A DNA stretch of 64,000 nucleotides from Glaciecola sp041380235 (GCF_041380235.1 NZ_JBGIYY010000003.1:1-64000); one strand, 5' to 3'. Counted from the first letter of the stretch, positions 17,328 to 26,067 are shown. Notes: generated by a model from the sequence alone, not told the origin. A program made the numbers and translations.

Positions 17328-18132
17328 AACTGCTCACCCGTTGACAGTAGTCTTCTTCGCTAATCGCTCGAAAGCTCACAGTGTCCCCCGCCCTGAACTG
17401 AACCTGAGCATTATTGCCAAGCGCTAAAGGTGTGTAGCCCAAAATATGCCACCCACCTGGAGAGCTTTGCGGATAAATTGCAGTTTGGTTGTCGGCAATG
17501 GCTACCGCGCCAGCCGGCACGCTTTTTCGTGGGCTACTGCGCCGCGGAATATTGAGCGCGTGCTCAGTCAGTCCCATATATGCAAAGTTAGGCAAAAATC
17601 CTACTGTGAATACGCGATACTTAGGCTGGCAATGCAGCACTATGACTTCATCTATCGTCAGTGCACTGTATCCGCTGACGATGTCAATATCGTTGGGCAG
17701 CGTTTTGCCTGACAGTTGGTTCTTAGGCAATGCTTGCTCTAATGTGGGTGAATAACACACATCAATCGTATGGTGCTGTTGGCTAGTATCAGTGTTTGGC
17801 ACTGCATCAGTTTGCGTTTGAGTTATACTTTGGATGTGTCGCAAGCAGCGCAGCACTGAGAACTTATCTGCCAGTTCTGCATCGTAAACAATTAACAGTG
17901 AAGTGTAGGCCGGCACATAATTTTCTAGCCAATTGGGCAACTGAGATACTAGCGCAGCACTCCACCTTCGCACCTGTTGATTGGCATTGATGAGAGCCGC
18001 GTCGCGACTAGATTCGGGTGATGAAAACTGCAGTAAACAGCTGTTTTCGTTTACCCAATGCACGCACACAGACTCGCCAAGCCAGTACTTATCTAGCGCC
18101 CCATGAATATATTCATCTCGCGGCAAAAACAC
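17320..18132 (-). CDS. pxpB: 5-oxoprolinase subunit B (PxpB/KipI family)
   Basis: The PxpB subunit of 5-oxoprolinase, 270 residues, somewhat longer than the usual 220-240. The diagnostic C-terminal half is GFLPNFAYMGLTEHALNIPR, RKSVPAGAVAIADNQTAIYP and SSPGGWHILGYTP. The N-terminal half is more divergent, with an extra stretch around TQTQTDAVPNTDTSQQHH that accounts for the added length. The start codon is GTG at 18132, 3 nt after the pxpA stop; no in-frame ATG lies near, and GAG about 10 nt upstream is the only Shine-Dalgarno candidate. Confidence 0.93.
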   Translation of the reverse strand: MFLPRDEYIHGALDKYWLGESVCVHWVNENSCLLQFSSPESSRDAALINANQQVRRWSAALVSQLPNWLENYVPAYTSLLIVYDAELADKFSVLRCLRHIQSITQTQTDAVPNTDTSQQHHTIDVCYSPTLEQALPKNQLSGKTLPNDIDIVSGYSALTIDEVIVLHCQPKYRVFTVGFLPNFAYMGLTEHALNIPRRSSPRKSVPAGAVAIADNQTAIYPQSSPGGWHILGYTPLALGNNAQVQFRAGDTVSFRAISEEDYCQRVSSCD

Positions 18133-18134
18133 GC

Positions 18135-18866
18135 TTATTTACTCAGAAATTTACGAATGTTTATTAGCAGTTCCAAGGCACTCGGGGTATCACCATGAAC
18201 GCACAGCGTGGTGGCCTCTACATCAATAGCTTTATTGTTTTCCGCAATTACCTGCTTATTTACAATCAAGCGCTTTGCTTGCTCGAGGGCCTCTTCTGCA
18301 TGTAATACTGATCCAGACTGCTGACGCGAAACCAAGTAACCTGTGGCGGTATATCGACGGTCGGCAAATGCTTCAAACATCAGGGTGACGCCGTAGCGTT
18401 TTGCAAGTTCTTTATGAAAATCGTTATTTGAAAGAGCCTGTATCATTAAGGGATATGTGCAATGATATTGCGACATTGCGCTTAACACATCCTCGAACAC
18501 CTGAGGATACTGCATCATATCGTTATACAGCGCGCCATGCGGCTTTACGTACTCTAGCTTAACCTGCTGACATTTTGCCATGCCTTCTACAACCGCTATT
18601 TGTGCGTGCAGCATTGGAATTAATTCGTTTCCTGGAATGCGCATACTGCGACGCCCAAAGCCCTGTAAATCCGGATAGGAGGGATGCGCACCAAGGCTGA
18701 CATTATGTTCTTTGACCAATGCTATGGTCGTTTGCAGCACCTTCGGGTCGCCCGCATGGTAGCCGCAGGCAAGATTAGCTTGGTCGATATACGGCATCAC
18801 ATCCTGATCGGTGCTCGACTGCCAAGACCCGTAACTTTCACCTAAATCTGCATTCAGTTTCATCAA
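18135..18866 (-). CDS. pxpA: 5-oxoprolinase subunit A (PxpA, LamB/YcsF family)
   Basis: Subunit A of 5-oxoprolinase, 243 residues, the usual family length. KLNADLGESYGSW at the N-terminus, ANLACGYHAGDPKVL, SLGAHPSYPDLQGFGRRSM, VKPHGALYNDMM, FEAFADRRYTATGYLVSRQ and LCVHGDTPSALE are all LamB/YcsF landmarks and contain the conserved Asp, His and Glu residues. It is the first gene of the pxpABC-aminotransferase run; a perfect inverted repeat 36 nt upstream of its start is a likely operator. Confidence 0.96.
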   Translation of the reverse strand: MMKLNADLGESYGSWQSSTDQDVMPYIDQANLACGYHAGDPKVLQTTIALVKEHNVSLGAHPSYPDLQGFGRRSMRIPGNELIPMLHAQIAVVEGMAKCQQVKLEYVKPHGALYNDMMQYPQVFEDVLSAMSQYHCTYPLMIQALSNNDFHKELAKRYGVTLMFEAFADRRYTATGYLVSRQQSGSVLHAEEALEQAKRLIVNKQVIAENNKAIDVEATTLCVHGDTPSALELLINIRKFLSK

Positions 18867-18901
18867 CGCTCTATTACCTCAACGATTAGGGATAGAATCA
18901 T

Positions 18902-18921
18902 AACAGTACCTCTGTACTGTT
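18902..18921. promoter_or_regulatory. Perfect inverted repeat upstream of pxpA
   Basis: AACAGTAC-CTCT-GTACTGTT, an 8-4-8 palindrome placed 36-55 nt upstream of the pxpA start on the minus strand. The position suits a repressor operator of the pxp operon. No regulator gene is adjacent; the factor is unknown. It is not followed by a T-run, so it is unlikely to be a terminator. Confidence 0.5.
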
Positions 18922-19044
18922 TTACCAGAATTTTCATAATTATTTGTAAATCTTGGGTTGCCCAAATTGATTCAATTGCAGGACTGATTTTTGTATTTTA
19001 CTTTGTGCTATGTTCTGTATTAAATAATAAACGGAACATAGTCA

Positions 19045-19336
19045 ATGTTTTCATGGAATAAGAATCGGTTAGTTTCTATCTTTTTTTGTTATTGCCCTAA
19101 TCGCATTTAACACTAACACCATTGCTCAAGACACCTCTAATTCAAACAATTCGGCCTCAAGTGACGGCACTTACATCGAAAGTACTGACGGTGAATATGA
19201 AGACGACGAAGAAGTTGTCGAGACCCTCGAAGAGCTCGTGCAGGGTATGCAAAAATTTGACGGCATTTTTACCTTATATCAAGACGCAGATACCGGCGGT
19301 CTGCACATGGCCCATAAACATACACAATTGCTGTGA
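19045..19336 (+). pseudogene. N-terminal remnant of a secreted zinc metalloprotease (DUF5117-type), frameshifted
   Basis: Reading from the ATG at 19045 gives a signal-peptide start (MFSWNKNRLVSIFF) that breaks in a run of seven T (19081-19087). Shifting one base there continues as VIALIAFNTNTIAQ, an acidic linker, and then MQKFDGIFTLYQDADTGGLH, which matches the opening of the mature part of large DUF5117/DUF5118 zinc-dependent metalloproteases. The frame stops at 19336, after about 96 codons, whereas such enzymes exceed 700 residues. It is therefore a decayed gene: one frameshift plus loss of almost all of the body. The family assignment rests on that one motif, recalled rather than searched. 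Confidence 0.6.
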
Positions 19337-19429
19337 TATTTTTGTGGGTTTTTAATGCAGTAGCGCTCGAAAAGCCGGTGTATACTGTTATCATGCGCAA
19401 CATATAGCCACAAATGAACTAGTAGACTG

Positions 19430-20314
19430 ATGTTATCGATTGGAAAAATCAACACCTTACAGGTAAAAGAAGCCACACCGGTTGGTTACGTGTTATGCGA
19501 CCCTCAAAGCATAGCCCTTCCCAGCAACCCATGGACTGAAAATGTGCGTGCCCAAGCCCAAGAAATATTGCTGAGCGCCACTGATCATAGTCTTACCGAA
19601 GGCCAAAGCGTTGAGGTATTTTTATACTATGGGCAAGACAAGGCTATTCATGCCAGCATGCTCAAACCCACAATTTCGGTAGATGAGTTCAAGGCACTAA
19701 CGGTGATAGGGCTAACCGACGCCGGTGCATTTTTTAAATGGGGTATCGAGCGCGATTTGTTTGCACCTAAACAGCATACACATAGCGAACTCGCTGAAGG
19801 CATGCCCGCGGTAGTGCGCTTAATTCATGAGCCAACTCAAAACCGCATGTTTGCTACCACTAAAATTGAGCAATTTCTGTTAGATGCCCCTGCTCAATGG
19901 GATTATAGCCTGCCAGTAGAGCTGTTAGTTTATGGTAAGTCCCCATTAGGTTATAAAGTCATCATTAACAATAGTTTTGGTGGCCTGCTGTATCACAGCG
20001 ACCTGTTTAAACCTGTGCATATCGGTGAGACTCATACGGGGTATATCACTAAAATAAGAGAAGATGGCAAAATTGACGTCAGTCTGCAGCGTCATGACGC
20101 AAAACAGAGGCAGTCTCTTAATCAGCAAATTCTAGAGGATTTAGAGGCCCATGGCGGTATCTCAACACTAACGGATAAGAGCAGCCCTGATGATATTCAA
20201 ACACGGTTTAACGTCAGCAAAGCAGCATACAAGCGCGCGCTTGGGCAACTTTATAAGTCAAAGCAGATCCTCATCACCCCTACTCATATTAAACGTAATT
20301 CGGAGAGTACTTAA
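19430..20314 (+). CDS. CvfB/YitL-like S1-domain RNA-binding protein
   Basis: A 294-residue protein of the CvfB (YitL) family: several S1-type RNA-binding barrels followed by a winged helix. The first S1 repeats show VGYVLCDPQSIALPSNP and VEVFLYYGQDKAIHAS; the middle has DAGAFFKWGIERDLFAPKQH; the third, typical S1 piece is GETHTGYITKIREDGKIDVSL. Residues about 228-285 (LEAHGGISTLTDKSSPDDIQ, FNVSKAAYKRALGQLYKS) form the winged helix. CvfB affects virulence-factor expression in staphylococci; in proteobacteria the role is unknown. The next gene begins 2 nt after its stop. Confidence 0.9.
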   Translation: MLSIGKINTLQVKEATPVGYVLCDPQSIALPSNPWTENVRAQAQEILLSATDHSLTEGQSVEVFLYYGQDKAIHASMLKPTISVDEFKALTVIGLTDAGAFFKWGIERDLFAPKQHTHSELAEGMPAVVRLIHEPTQNRMFATTKIEQFLLDAPAQWDYSLPVELLVYGKSPLGYKVIINNSFGGLLYHSDLFKPVHIGETHTGYITKIREDGKIDVSLQRHDAKQRQSLNQQILEDLEAHGGISTLTDKSSPDDIQTRFNVSKAAYKRALGQLYKSKQILITPTHIKRNSEST

Positions 20315-20316
20315 AC

Positions 20317-20721
20317 ATGAAAGCAACGGTTAGTTGGCAACCTTCAGAAGATGATCTTGGTTTTGATGGCAAGATGGACTCAGGCGAAACACTGCATCTT
20401 GACGGTAACGGCAAAGCACTCTCGCCGATGCAGGCTGTGTTGCTTAGCGTCGGAGCTTGCTCATCGGTAGATGTAGTTGAAATCATGCGTAAAGCCCGTC
20501 AGGGGATCACTAGCTGTGAATGCGAACTTGAAGCGCAGCGGGCTGATCAGCCACCACGCGTATTTACACACATTCACGCTCATTATGTGGTAAGCGGGAG
20601 CAATGTAAGCGAAAAACACCTCGCGCGAGCGGTGGCCTTGTCGACTGAAAAATACTGCTCCGTCATGCTCATGCTAAATGAACAAGTGGAAATCAAAACC
20701 ACTTATGAAATCAAAGCGTAA
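20317..20721 (+). CDS. OsmC family protein
   Basis: A 134-residue OsmC/Ohr-superfamily protein, cytosolic, typically a thiol peroxidase acting on organic hydroperoxides. The two redox cysteines of the superfamily are visible: one in LLSVGACSSVDVVEIM (about residue 49) and one in LSTEKYCSVMLML (about 112), with the helix MRKARQGI between them. The short form with a 'GACSSVDV' motif resembles the YhfA group, whose activity is unclear. It starts 2 nt after the preceding CvfB-like gene and is followed 12 nt later by the next gene, so an operon is likely. Confidence 0.9.
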   Translation: MKATVSWQPSEDDLGFDGKMDSGETLHLDGNGKALSPMQAVLLSVGACSSVDVVEIMRKARQGITSCECELEAQRADQPPRVFTHIHAHYVVSGSNVSEKHLARAVALSTEKYCSVMLMLNEQVEIKTTYEIKA

Positions 20722-20733
20722 GCGAGTTCCGGC

Positions 20734-21813
20734 ATGAATTGGCGGGCCTTAGTAATTGCATTGCTGTTGTTAGCCTCCGGTTTTTACGGAGGATATACAG
20801 CTGCAGTGCTCGGGCTTTTTGGTGGCAAAGTAAACCAAGCCCCATCTCAACAAGTTGATCAGAAACTGGCTGCCCAAAACACTTCTAAGGCTCCTCATGC
20901 CTGGCTAGATATCGAACAAGGCCTGCGTAAAAAAACTAGCGACCCAAGCGAGACAAGCGTTTATTTAGCCCCTACCGACTTAGTCGAACTCCCTGAAGAA
21001 GAGAATCAGGGCGAAGATTATCGCTGGCAAGACCCAAGCGATATTATATCAATGTTTGATGAATTAATGAGTTTATCTGAGCCAGCTGACGACGACGAGG
21101 TCGCCGCGTTCTCTCGGGCAATTGATCAACTTCGCACAGCACTTGCTGATTCTCCGACGCAACTGGCGATATTAGTAGAGCACATGCAAACGCTGAGTTT
21201 TGATTCTAAAGAATTTCACTACATCACGGCCATTTTACAAGGTTTGCCCGATCAAAAAGGTTACGCGTCACTCGAGAACGCCGCATTAAGACTCAGTCAA
21301 CAAGAAGATCTGCAGTCTCGCCAACAGTTTTTGCATCTAGTTTCTAGCACTTATACAGCAACAGAGAACCCGGAAATTCTATCTGCACTTGTCAACATTG
21401 CCTTGTATTCACAAGCGGATGAAGAGGCAAAACTAGAGGCGCTTGATCTGGTCATGCCTTTTCAAATTACCAGTGTCGAAAAATCACAAATTTTGTCTAC
21501 GCTATATGGAATGTTAGAAAATCCTGACACTGAAAACCGCAGTACGCTAGCAAATCATACTTTACGTTTTAGCAGCAATGATGAGCGTGAAGTCATCGCC
21601 AATCGCTTCATTAAGCCAGAAAACGATTTGGAGCTACGTTACAGCATTTTAGACGGTTTACACGCAGGTACAGTTCCTCGTTCAGCACAAATAAAAGAAC
21701 AGCTGTTTACTATTGCAAGAGACTCTTCTGATCCTCTGAGCGACCAAGCTAAACACGCCCTAATGTATGTCTTTGATATTACCAACCAGGAATACCAGCA
21801 GCTTAAACAGTAG
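20734..21813 (+). CDS. Membrane-anchored helical-repeat protein, unknown function
   Basis: I do not recognise the family. Residues 5-31 are a single membrane helix (ALVIALLLLASGFYGGYTAA), followed by a glutamine/serine-rich linker and an acidic stretch (LPEEENQGEDYRW). Residues about 125-355 are alpha-helical throughout, with repeated units such as LSQQEDLQSRQQFLHLVSST and LVNIALYSQADEEAKLEALD that look like HEAT-type repeats. The likely topology is an N-terminal anchor with a periplasmic helical domain, perhaps a scaffold or adaptor. It is 12 nt after the osmC-like gene, presumably the last gene of the cvfB-like operon. Confidence 0.7.
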   Translation: MNWRALVIALLLLASGFYGGYTAAVLGLFGGKVNQAPSQQVDQKLAAQNTSKAPHAWLDIEQGLRKKTSDPSETSVYLAPTDLVELPEEENQGEDYRWQDPSDIISMFDELMSLSEPADDDEVAAFSRAIDQLRTALADSPTQLAILVEHMQTLSFDSKEFHYITAILQGLPDQKGYASLENAALRLSQQEDLQSRQQFLHLVSSTYTATENPEILSALVNIALYSQADEEAKLEALDLVMPFQITSVEKSQILSTLYGMLENPDTENRSTLANHTLRFSSNDEREVIANRFIKPENDLELRYSILDGLHAGTVPRSAQIKEQLFTIARDSSDPLSDQAKHALMYVFDITNQEYQQLKQ

Positions 21814-21855
21814 TAGCGCCGTTAATAAAAACCGATGGTTAGCAAAATCGTCCCT

Positions 21856-23163
21856 CTATACCTTTGAGCCTGCTAAAGACTTTGGAATATTCAGTGCAAT
21901 GGCCAATAATCCAAACACAAATAGCAACATTGGGTACCATGAGTACATCGATACCGACAGCGGCGAAATACCACCTAATGCAGCGATGGCAAGGATTTGT
22001 CCACCATAGGGCACAAGCCCCTGAAAGCTGCAAGAAAACACGTCTAAGATGCTGGCTGTGCGGCGAGGATCGACCCCATATTGGCGATTTAGATCTTTAG
22101 CAATAGGCCCGGCAGTCACAATTGAAATAGTATTATTTGCGGTAGATACGTCGAGCACACTGACCAATGCGGCGATGCTAAACTCAGCACCTCGGCGAGT
22201 TTTAATGCGGCGCGTGAGCACACTTATTAGCCATGCAATGCCGCCGTATGCCTGCATCAAACTAACAATGCCGCCAATTGTTACTGCAATCATCGCTAAA
22301 TTTTGCATCCAACTTATACCGGTTTGAATGCTTTGCAAGGTGCTAACTAGCGTTAAGCTACCCTCCCAAAGACCAATCATGGCAGCACTGCCAATGCCGA
22401 TTGCCAACACCAAAATCACATTCAAGCCAAATAGTGCGCTGGCGATAATGAGCACGTAGGGCAAAATTTGCAGCAGTTCATAGCTGCTCGACTGTAAATT
22501 GCTAACATCGGCGACGGGAATAAACAGTAAAATCAACATCGTTACAAAGCATGCTGGCAGGGTAATATATACGTTTGCTTTAAATTTATCTTTTAGTTCA
22601 ACATCTTGACTACGCGTGGCAGCAATTGTGGTATCTGACACAAACGACAGGTTGTCACCAAACATCGCACCACCCACAACAATTCCGGCTAGCAGTGCTG
22701 GTGCTGCACCTAAGGGCTCTGCAAGGCCAAGACCAATTGGCGCCATAGCGGTAATGGTACCGGTAGACGTACCCATTGCAAATGAGATAAAGCAACAAAT
22801 AAGAAAAAGCCCCGGCAAAATCATAGGTCTTGGTATTAGGCCCAAGGCAAGATTAACCGTTGCGTCTCGTGCACCAATATCTACCGTGATTGAATAAAAC
22901 GCGCCCGCTAGTAAAAAGATAAACACCAACAATATGATGTTTTTATTGCCTGCTCCTTGGCAGAATATATTTAATTTATCCGCAAAGCTTAAGGCCTTAT
23001 CTTTGCGGTTTAACAGCAGTGCATAGGCAGCCCCCAGAAAAAACGCCACCAAAATTGGCATCGTGGTGATATCGTTAGTCAATATACCGGTAAAGAGCAC
23101 AATAACGACAAAAAATATAATCGGGCTAAGCCCTATAAACTGTGCTGGTGGCGCTTTGATCAC
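21856..23163 (-). CDS. Na+/H+ antiporter NhaC family protein
   Basis: An integral membrane transporter (435 residues) with about 11-12 hydrophobic helices. Family landmarks are the discontinuous-helix motifs MGTSTGTITAMAPIGLGLAE and GGAMFGDNLSFVSDTTIAA, plus VLDVSTANNTISIVTAGPIA and DVFSCSFQGLVPYGGQILA near the C-terminus. NhaC-type proteins exchange Na+ for H+, while close relatives exchange malate/lactate or amino acids, so the substrate is not certain. The start is GTG at 23163, with AAGAGA upstream. It is 11 nt downstream of the DUF1700-like gene on the same strand and may share its PadR-controlled promoter. Confidence 0.9.
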   Translation of the reverse strand: MIKAPPAQFIGLSPIIFFVVIVLFTGILTNDITTMPILVAFFLGAAYALLLNRKDKALSFADKLNIFCQGAGNKNIILLVFIFLLAGAFYSITVDIGARDATVNLALGLIPRPMILPGLFLICCFISFAMGTSTGTITAMAPIGLGLAEPLGAAPALLAGIVVGGAMFGDNLSFVSDTTIAATRSQDVELKDKFKANVYITLPACFVTMLILLFIPVADVSNLQSSSYELLQILPYVLIIASALFGLNVILVLAIGIGSAAMIGLWEGSLTLVSTLQSIQTGISWMQNLAMIAVTIGGIVSLMQAYGGIAWLISVLTRRIKTRRGAEFSIAALVSVLDVSTANNTISIVTAGPIAKDLNRQYGVDPRRTASILDVFSCSFQGLVPYGGQILAIAALGGISPLSVSMYSWYPMLLFVFGLLAIALNIPKSLAGSKV

Positions 23164-23174
23164 GTGGTCTCTTT

Positions 23175-24119
23175 TTATTGGAGTTGATTTAACTTTCGTA
23201 TTTGCAAATACCCAAGAAACCCAATGATAACAGCAGTAATGGCTAAGAAGTAGCTGAAATAACTCTCAAAAGCTTGTTGGATAAACGGCCAGTTTTCAGC
23301 TACTTCCGGCTTGCTAATGATAATTAACTCTGGCAATGATGCCATCCATAAAAAAGCGACGGAAAACACAATGTGATCAGCGATATAGCTAAGCAAAGTC
23401 CATCGCTGCCAGCTTGCTTGTGTTAATCGAAATAGCGCAAAAACCAATGATGCGACAGAAATAACCGTTAAGATAATACGCCAATGCTCACTGCTAGGAG
23501 ATAAGGCAAACACCAAAGCTTGTTGGCCCTCCTCACTCATCCATAAAGAAGTCCATAGCAATAACAGAAGAAAACTTGTACTGACGAGATCGGTCAGGGT
23601 GTCTGATAAACTGATTTTAGCGTCAGGATATTTCGGCAATTTTTCAAGAGACCAATTTTTATAGCGCAACTTCCCTAAATACCCACTCTTTCCTAAAAAG
23701 TAAAAGCTCAAGGTCACTACCAGCAAAAGCAATGCTGCATGATCAACAAAATTTCCAAAGGTTTGAAAAACTAATCTAAACGGGTTTAAAGAGTCAGACA
23801 CCAACATTGCGCTTAGCGTTTTTAACAATGAAAAGATGAATATCAAGACCGCACCATGCATCAACACCGACTGGTATAGCGGCATGTCTTCGCCAGCAAC
23901 TAAGGGAGCTTGTGGCGCATAACTTTGCGCAACAGCAAGCGGATGCCCGTACTTTTCAATCACTAATTGTATGGCGTGATCTTGAGTTTCGCCGTTTTCG
24001 GTGTGCGCGTCTGCCTCATCTAACATATTCGCTTTGAGTTCGCGCAGGATGTCGGATTCTTTATCGGCGGGTAATGCTTGTTTTACTGCGGCTAAGTATC
24101 TATCTAATAATGTCATCAT
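23175..24119 (-). CDS. DUF1700/permease-prefix-like membrane protein
   Basis: A 314-residue membrane protein. The N-terminal 70 residues (LLDRYLAAVKQALPADKESD, ILRELKANMLDEAD, AIQLVIEKYGHPLAVAQSYA) are the short helical domain seen in DUF1700 proteins and at the front of PadR-linked permeases. About six membrane segments follow (around residues 86-106, 130-150, 185-205, 222-242, 253-272, 292-308). Genes of this type are nearly always paired with a PadR regulator, as here (4-nt overlap with padR). Function is unknown; some act on antibiotic-resistance or envelope-stress ABC transporters. Confidence 0.8.
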   Translation of the reverse strand: MMTLLDRYLAAVKQALPADKESDILRELKANMLDEADAHTENGETQDHAIQLVIEKYGHPLAVAQSYAPQAPLVAGEDMPLYQSVLMHGAVLIFIFSLLKTLSAMLVSDSLNPFRLVFQTFGNFVDHAALLLLVVTLSFYFLGKSGYLGKLRYKNWSLEKLPKYPDAKISLSDTLTDLVSTSFLLLLLWTSLWMSEEGQQALVFALSPSSEHWRIILTVISVASLVFALFRLTQASWQRWTLLSYIADHIVFSVAFLWMASLPELIIISKPEVAENWPFIQQAFESYFSYFLAITAVIIGFLGYLQIRKLNQLQ

Positions 24120-24448
24120 TTTATATCCAACAAAGCGTTCATGCTTTTATTTAGTTGTTGCCAATCATCAATGAGTTGCTCGAGCACTTCATGCCCTTTT
24201 TTGCTTAGCAGGTAGTACCGCCTTTCCCTGCCCTCACTATGCTTCCATTCACTGTCTAGCAATTCTTGCTCAGCTAAGCGTCGAACCAGCGGATACAGTG
24301 TGCCTTCATCAATTTCTATTCCTGCGTCATTCAGTAGCTTTCTTAAGGAGTAACCGTATTGGGGAGTTTTTGTCGAGGCGAGTACCGACATAATTAAGGT
24401 TCCCCTTCTGAGCTCCAGTCGAAGTTTATTGGCTCGCGAATCTGTCAT
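24116..24448 (-). CDS. PadR family transcriptional regulator
   Basis: A 110-residue winged-helix repressor of the PadR family, short (PadR-s1) form. Visible landmarks are LRRGTLIMSVLAST, YGYSLRKLLNDAGIEIDEGT, LYPLVRRLAEQELLDSEW and the wing EGRERRYYLLSKKGHEVLEQ. It overlaps the downstream DUF1700-like gene by 4 nt and probably represses its own operon: two TACT/AGTA dyads stand 19-60 nt upstream of its start. Confidence 0.93.
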   Translation of the reverse strand: MTDSRANKLRLELRRGTLIMSVLASTKTPQYGYSLRKLLNDAGIEIDEGTLYPLVRRLAEQELLDSEWKHSEGRERRYYLLSKKGHEVLEQLIDDWQQLNKSMNALLDIK

Positions 24449-24466
24449 TAATCACTCCTAAATTGG

Positions 24467-24532
24467 TACTGTATGACGCACAGTAATATTACTATGCGCC
24501 ACACAGTAGTGTAGTGTCAATCATTTTTTATA
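24467..24532. promoter_or_regulatory. PadR-type operator cluster upstream of padR
   Basis: TACTGT-ATGACGC-ACAGTA (24467-24485) is a perfect inverted repeat; TACT (24490) and AGTA (24505) repeat the half-sites 11 nt apart. The segment 24501-24532 (ACACAGTAG, TAGTGTCAATCA) recurs at 26294-26325 with about three mismatches in 32. PadR proteins bind TACT-type dyads and autoregulate, so this is the probable padR operator. Confidence 0.65.
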
Positions 24533-25029
24533 AGCGTCTTTGTAGCAAGATGTTTGGCGCTTAATGCAAAGACAGCAACAGAGTGCATTGCTGAACGCTA
24601 GTTTTGCACCTTTCGATAAGAAAGCCGCATCATCAAATATTGTCTATCCGTTATTCGCAGACAAAAAGGACATCAAGTATAAATTGTAAAGTTTGAACGA
24701 TTATAAAATGCTATTTTTGTCCTATCGACTCGGTCTAGAATACGGCAATAGCGGTCATTAGAGCATTAAGTTTGAACATGCATTTTGGCCATACGCGAGT
24801 CTTTGGTAGGTCTGCATTGAAGCGCAGGCATGGGCTGATTACCTGCCACTTCTGATTTCTATTATTTGCGATCGCAATAGTAAAAAGGTGGTCCTCGTTT
24901 CAATAATTGAAACGGTAAATTTACGGTTATTCAAAAGTTATGATTAAACTATTTCTTCTCGATACCTAAGATTCAAAAACACCTGAGCCAAGAGCTAGGC
25001 CCAATTTTTCCAGGGGCTTGGTTTGCCAA
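24533..25029. other. Intergenic stretch with two long palindromes, no clear gene
   Basis: An open frame of 41 codons starts at an ATG at 24563 but has no ribosome binding site. Two palindromes stand out: TTGCGATCGCAA (24866-24877) and CGTTTCAAT-A-ATTGAAACG (24896-24914). They could be operators of a lost gene on the plus strand, or remnants of a mobile or repeat element. The right end is the 3' flank of the outer-membrane protein gene. Confidence 0.4.
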
Positions 25030-25728
25030 TTAAAAAGCGAAACGCACGCCCACATTTAACGTTGTGATTTTTCCAAACTCGTAGCCTGTTACCAGTGCAA
25101 TGTTGGGAAGGAAGTTCCAACGTCCGTTCACGCCGATAAGAACGTCTGTCTCGAAGGGATCTGAACCACTAGAGGCAACGCCCCCGACCGCGGTATAACG
25201 CGCATGGCCTTGGAGATGAAATGTCGGAGTTACTGCCCAGATAACACCAATTTCTGAACCGATGCCGCTATCGTCAGAGTCAATATCAAGGTTGAAGCCG
25301 GCAACGCTTGCATCCCTTAACTCGAGCTGGTCAAGGCTCAGCCGACCATAGTAAGCTAATGTTTTTGAGACATTGTATTGATAACCAACTCCAATGCGCC
25401 AACGCACCACATCATACTCACCTGTGACAGTGTCGGTGTCACTACGGATTTCCAGTTCTTGGCCGAGAGATGCATACTCACCAAACAAGTGTATTTGATT
25501 ACTAAACTGCCATGCACCACCAATGAATCCACCACCATCAGCATCGCTCTCCACGTCTAGTGGGCCGTTTCCCGTGACCGCTCCTGATGTCTCGATGTCG
25601 TTGACAAAACCACCGATAATTCCTCCCTCAATGTAGGTGAAGCTGATATCACCCGCTTGCGCCATCGCATTATTAAATGAGCTGGTAAATATAGCTAAAG
25701 CCAATAACAAAGCTGAGTTGTTTTTCAT
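25030..25728 (-). CDS. Outer-membrane beta-barrel protein
   Basis: A 232-residue exported protein, predicted eight- to ten-stranded barrel. The signal peptide is MKNNSALLLALAIFTSS...NAMA with cleavage after AMA. The mature part alternates polar and hydrophobic residues in strands separated by Gly/Asp-rich turns (YIEGGIIGGFVNDIET, GEYDVVRWRIGVGYQYN, LQGHARYTAVGGV) and ends in VGVRFAF, a C-terminal Phe typical of BAM substrates. The family resembles OmpA-like/porin-type small barrels. The frame opens at 25806, but the signal peptide begins at the ATG at 25728, with AGAGA 8 nt before it. Confidence 0.85.
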   Translation of the reverse strand: MKNNSALLLALAIFTSSFNNAMAQAGDISFTYIEGGIIGGFVNDIETSGAVTGNGPLDVESDADGGGFIGGAWQFSNQIHLFGEYASLGQELEIRSDTDTVTGEYDVVRWRIGVGYQYNVSKTLAYYGRLSLDQLELRDASVAGFNLDIDSDDSGIGSEIGVIWAVTPTFHLQGHARYTAVGGVASSGSDPFETDVLIGVNGRWNFLPNIALVTGYEFGKITTLNVGVRFAF

Positions 25729-26067
25729 TTTAAAATCTCTATTGTTTGAAAGAACATAAAAGAGTTGTGCTCTTTTCTTTCCATGACTATAGGTGAGTTC
25801 TTGCAAAAAAGCTCCATTAAGGTCTGTTAAATTTGTTTAATCTCTGCTCTTGAAGCATTTATAGTGCTGATTGAACATAAGCATAATATCGCAAAACCCA
25901 AAAAGACGACTCTCCGAAAACTGCCCAAACCCGTCTAATTAAAGACAACGTTACAATCGATTGTCGAAATATACTTGAGCAACTAATGCAAATATAATCC
26001 TAAAAGCGCGTTTACAATAAGACAATCCGTGCTAATTTACATTCATCAAACTCAAGAGCTTGCGTAG

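Noticed and set aside
24467..24485. Resemblance to a LexA (SOS) box
   Set aside because: TACTGT/ACAGTA half-sites match, but the spacing between CTG and CAG is 9, not 10, and padR is directly downstream. PadR operator is the better reading.
24563..24688. 41-codon open frame
   Set aside because: No ribosome binding site, no similarity seen, and it lies in a stretch with decayed sequence.
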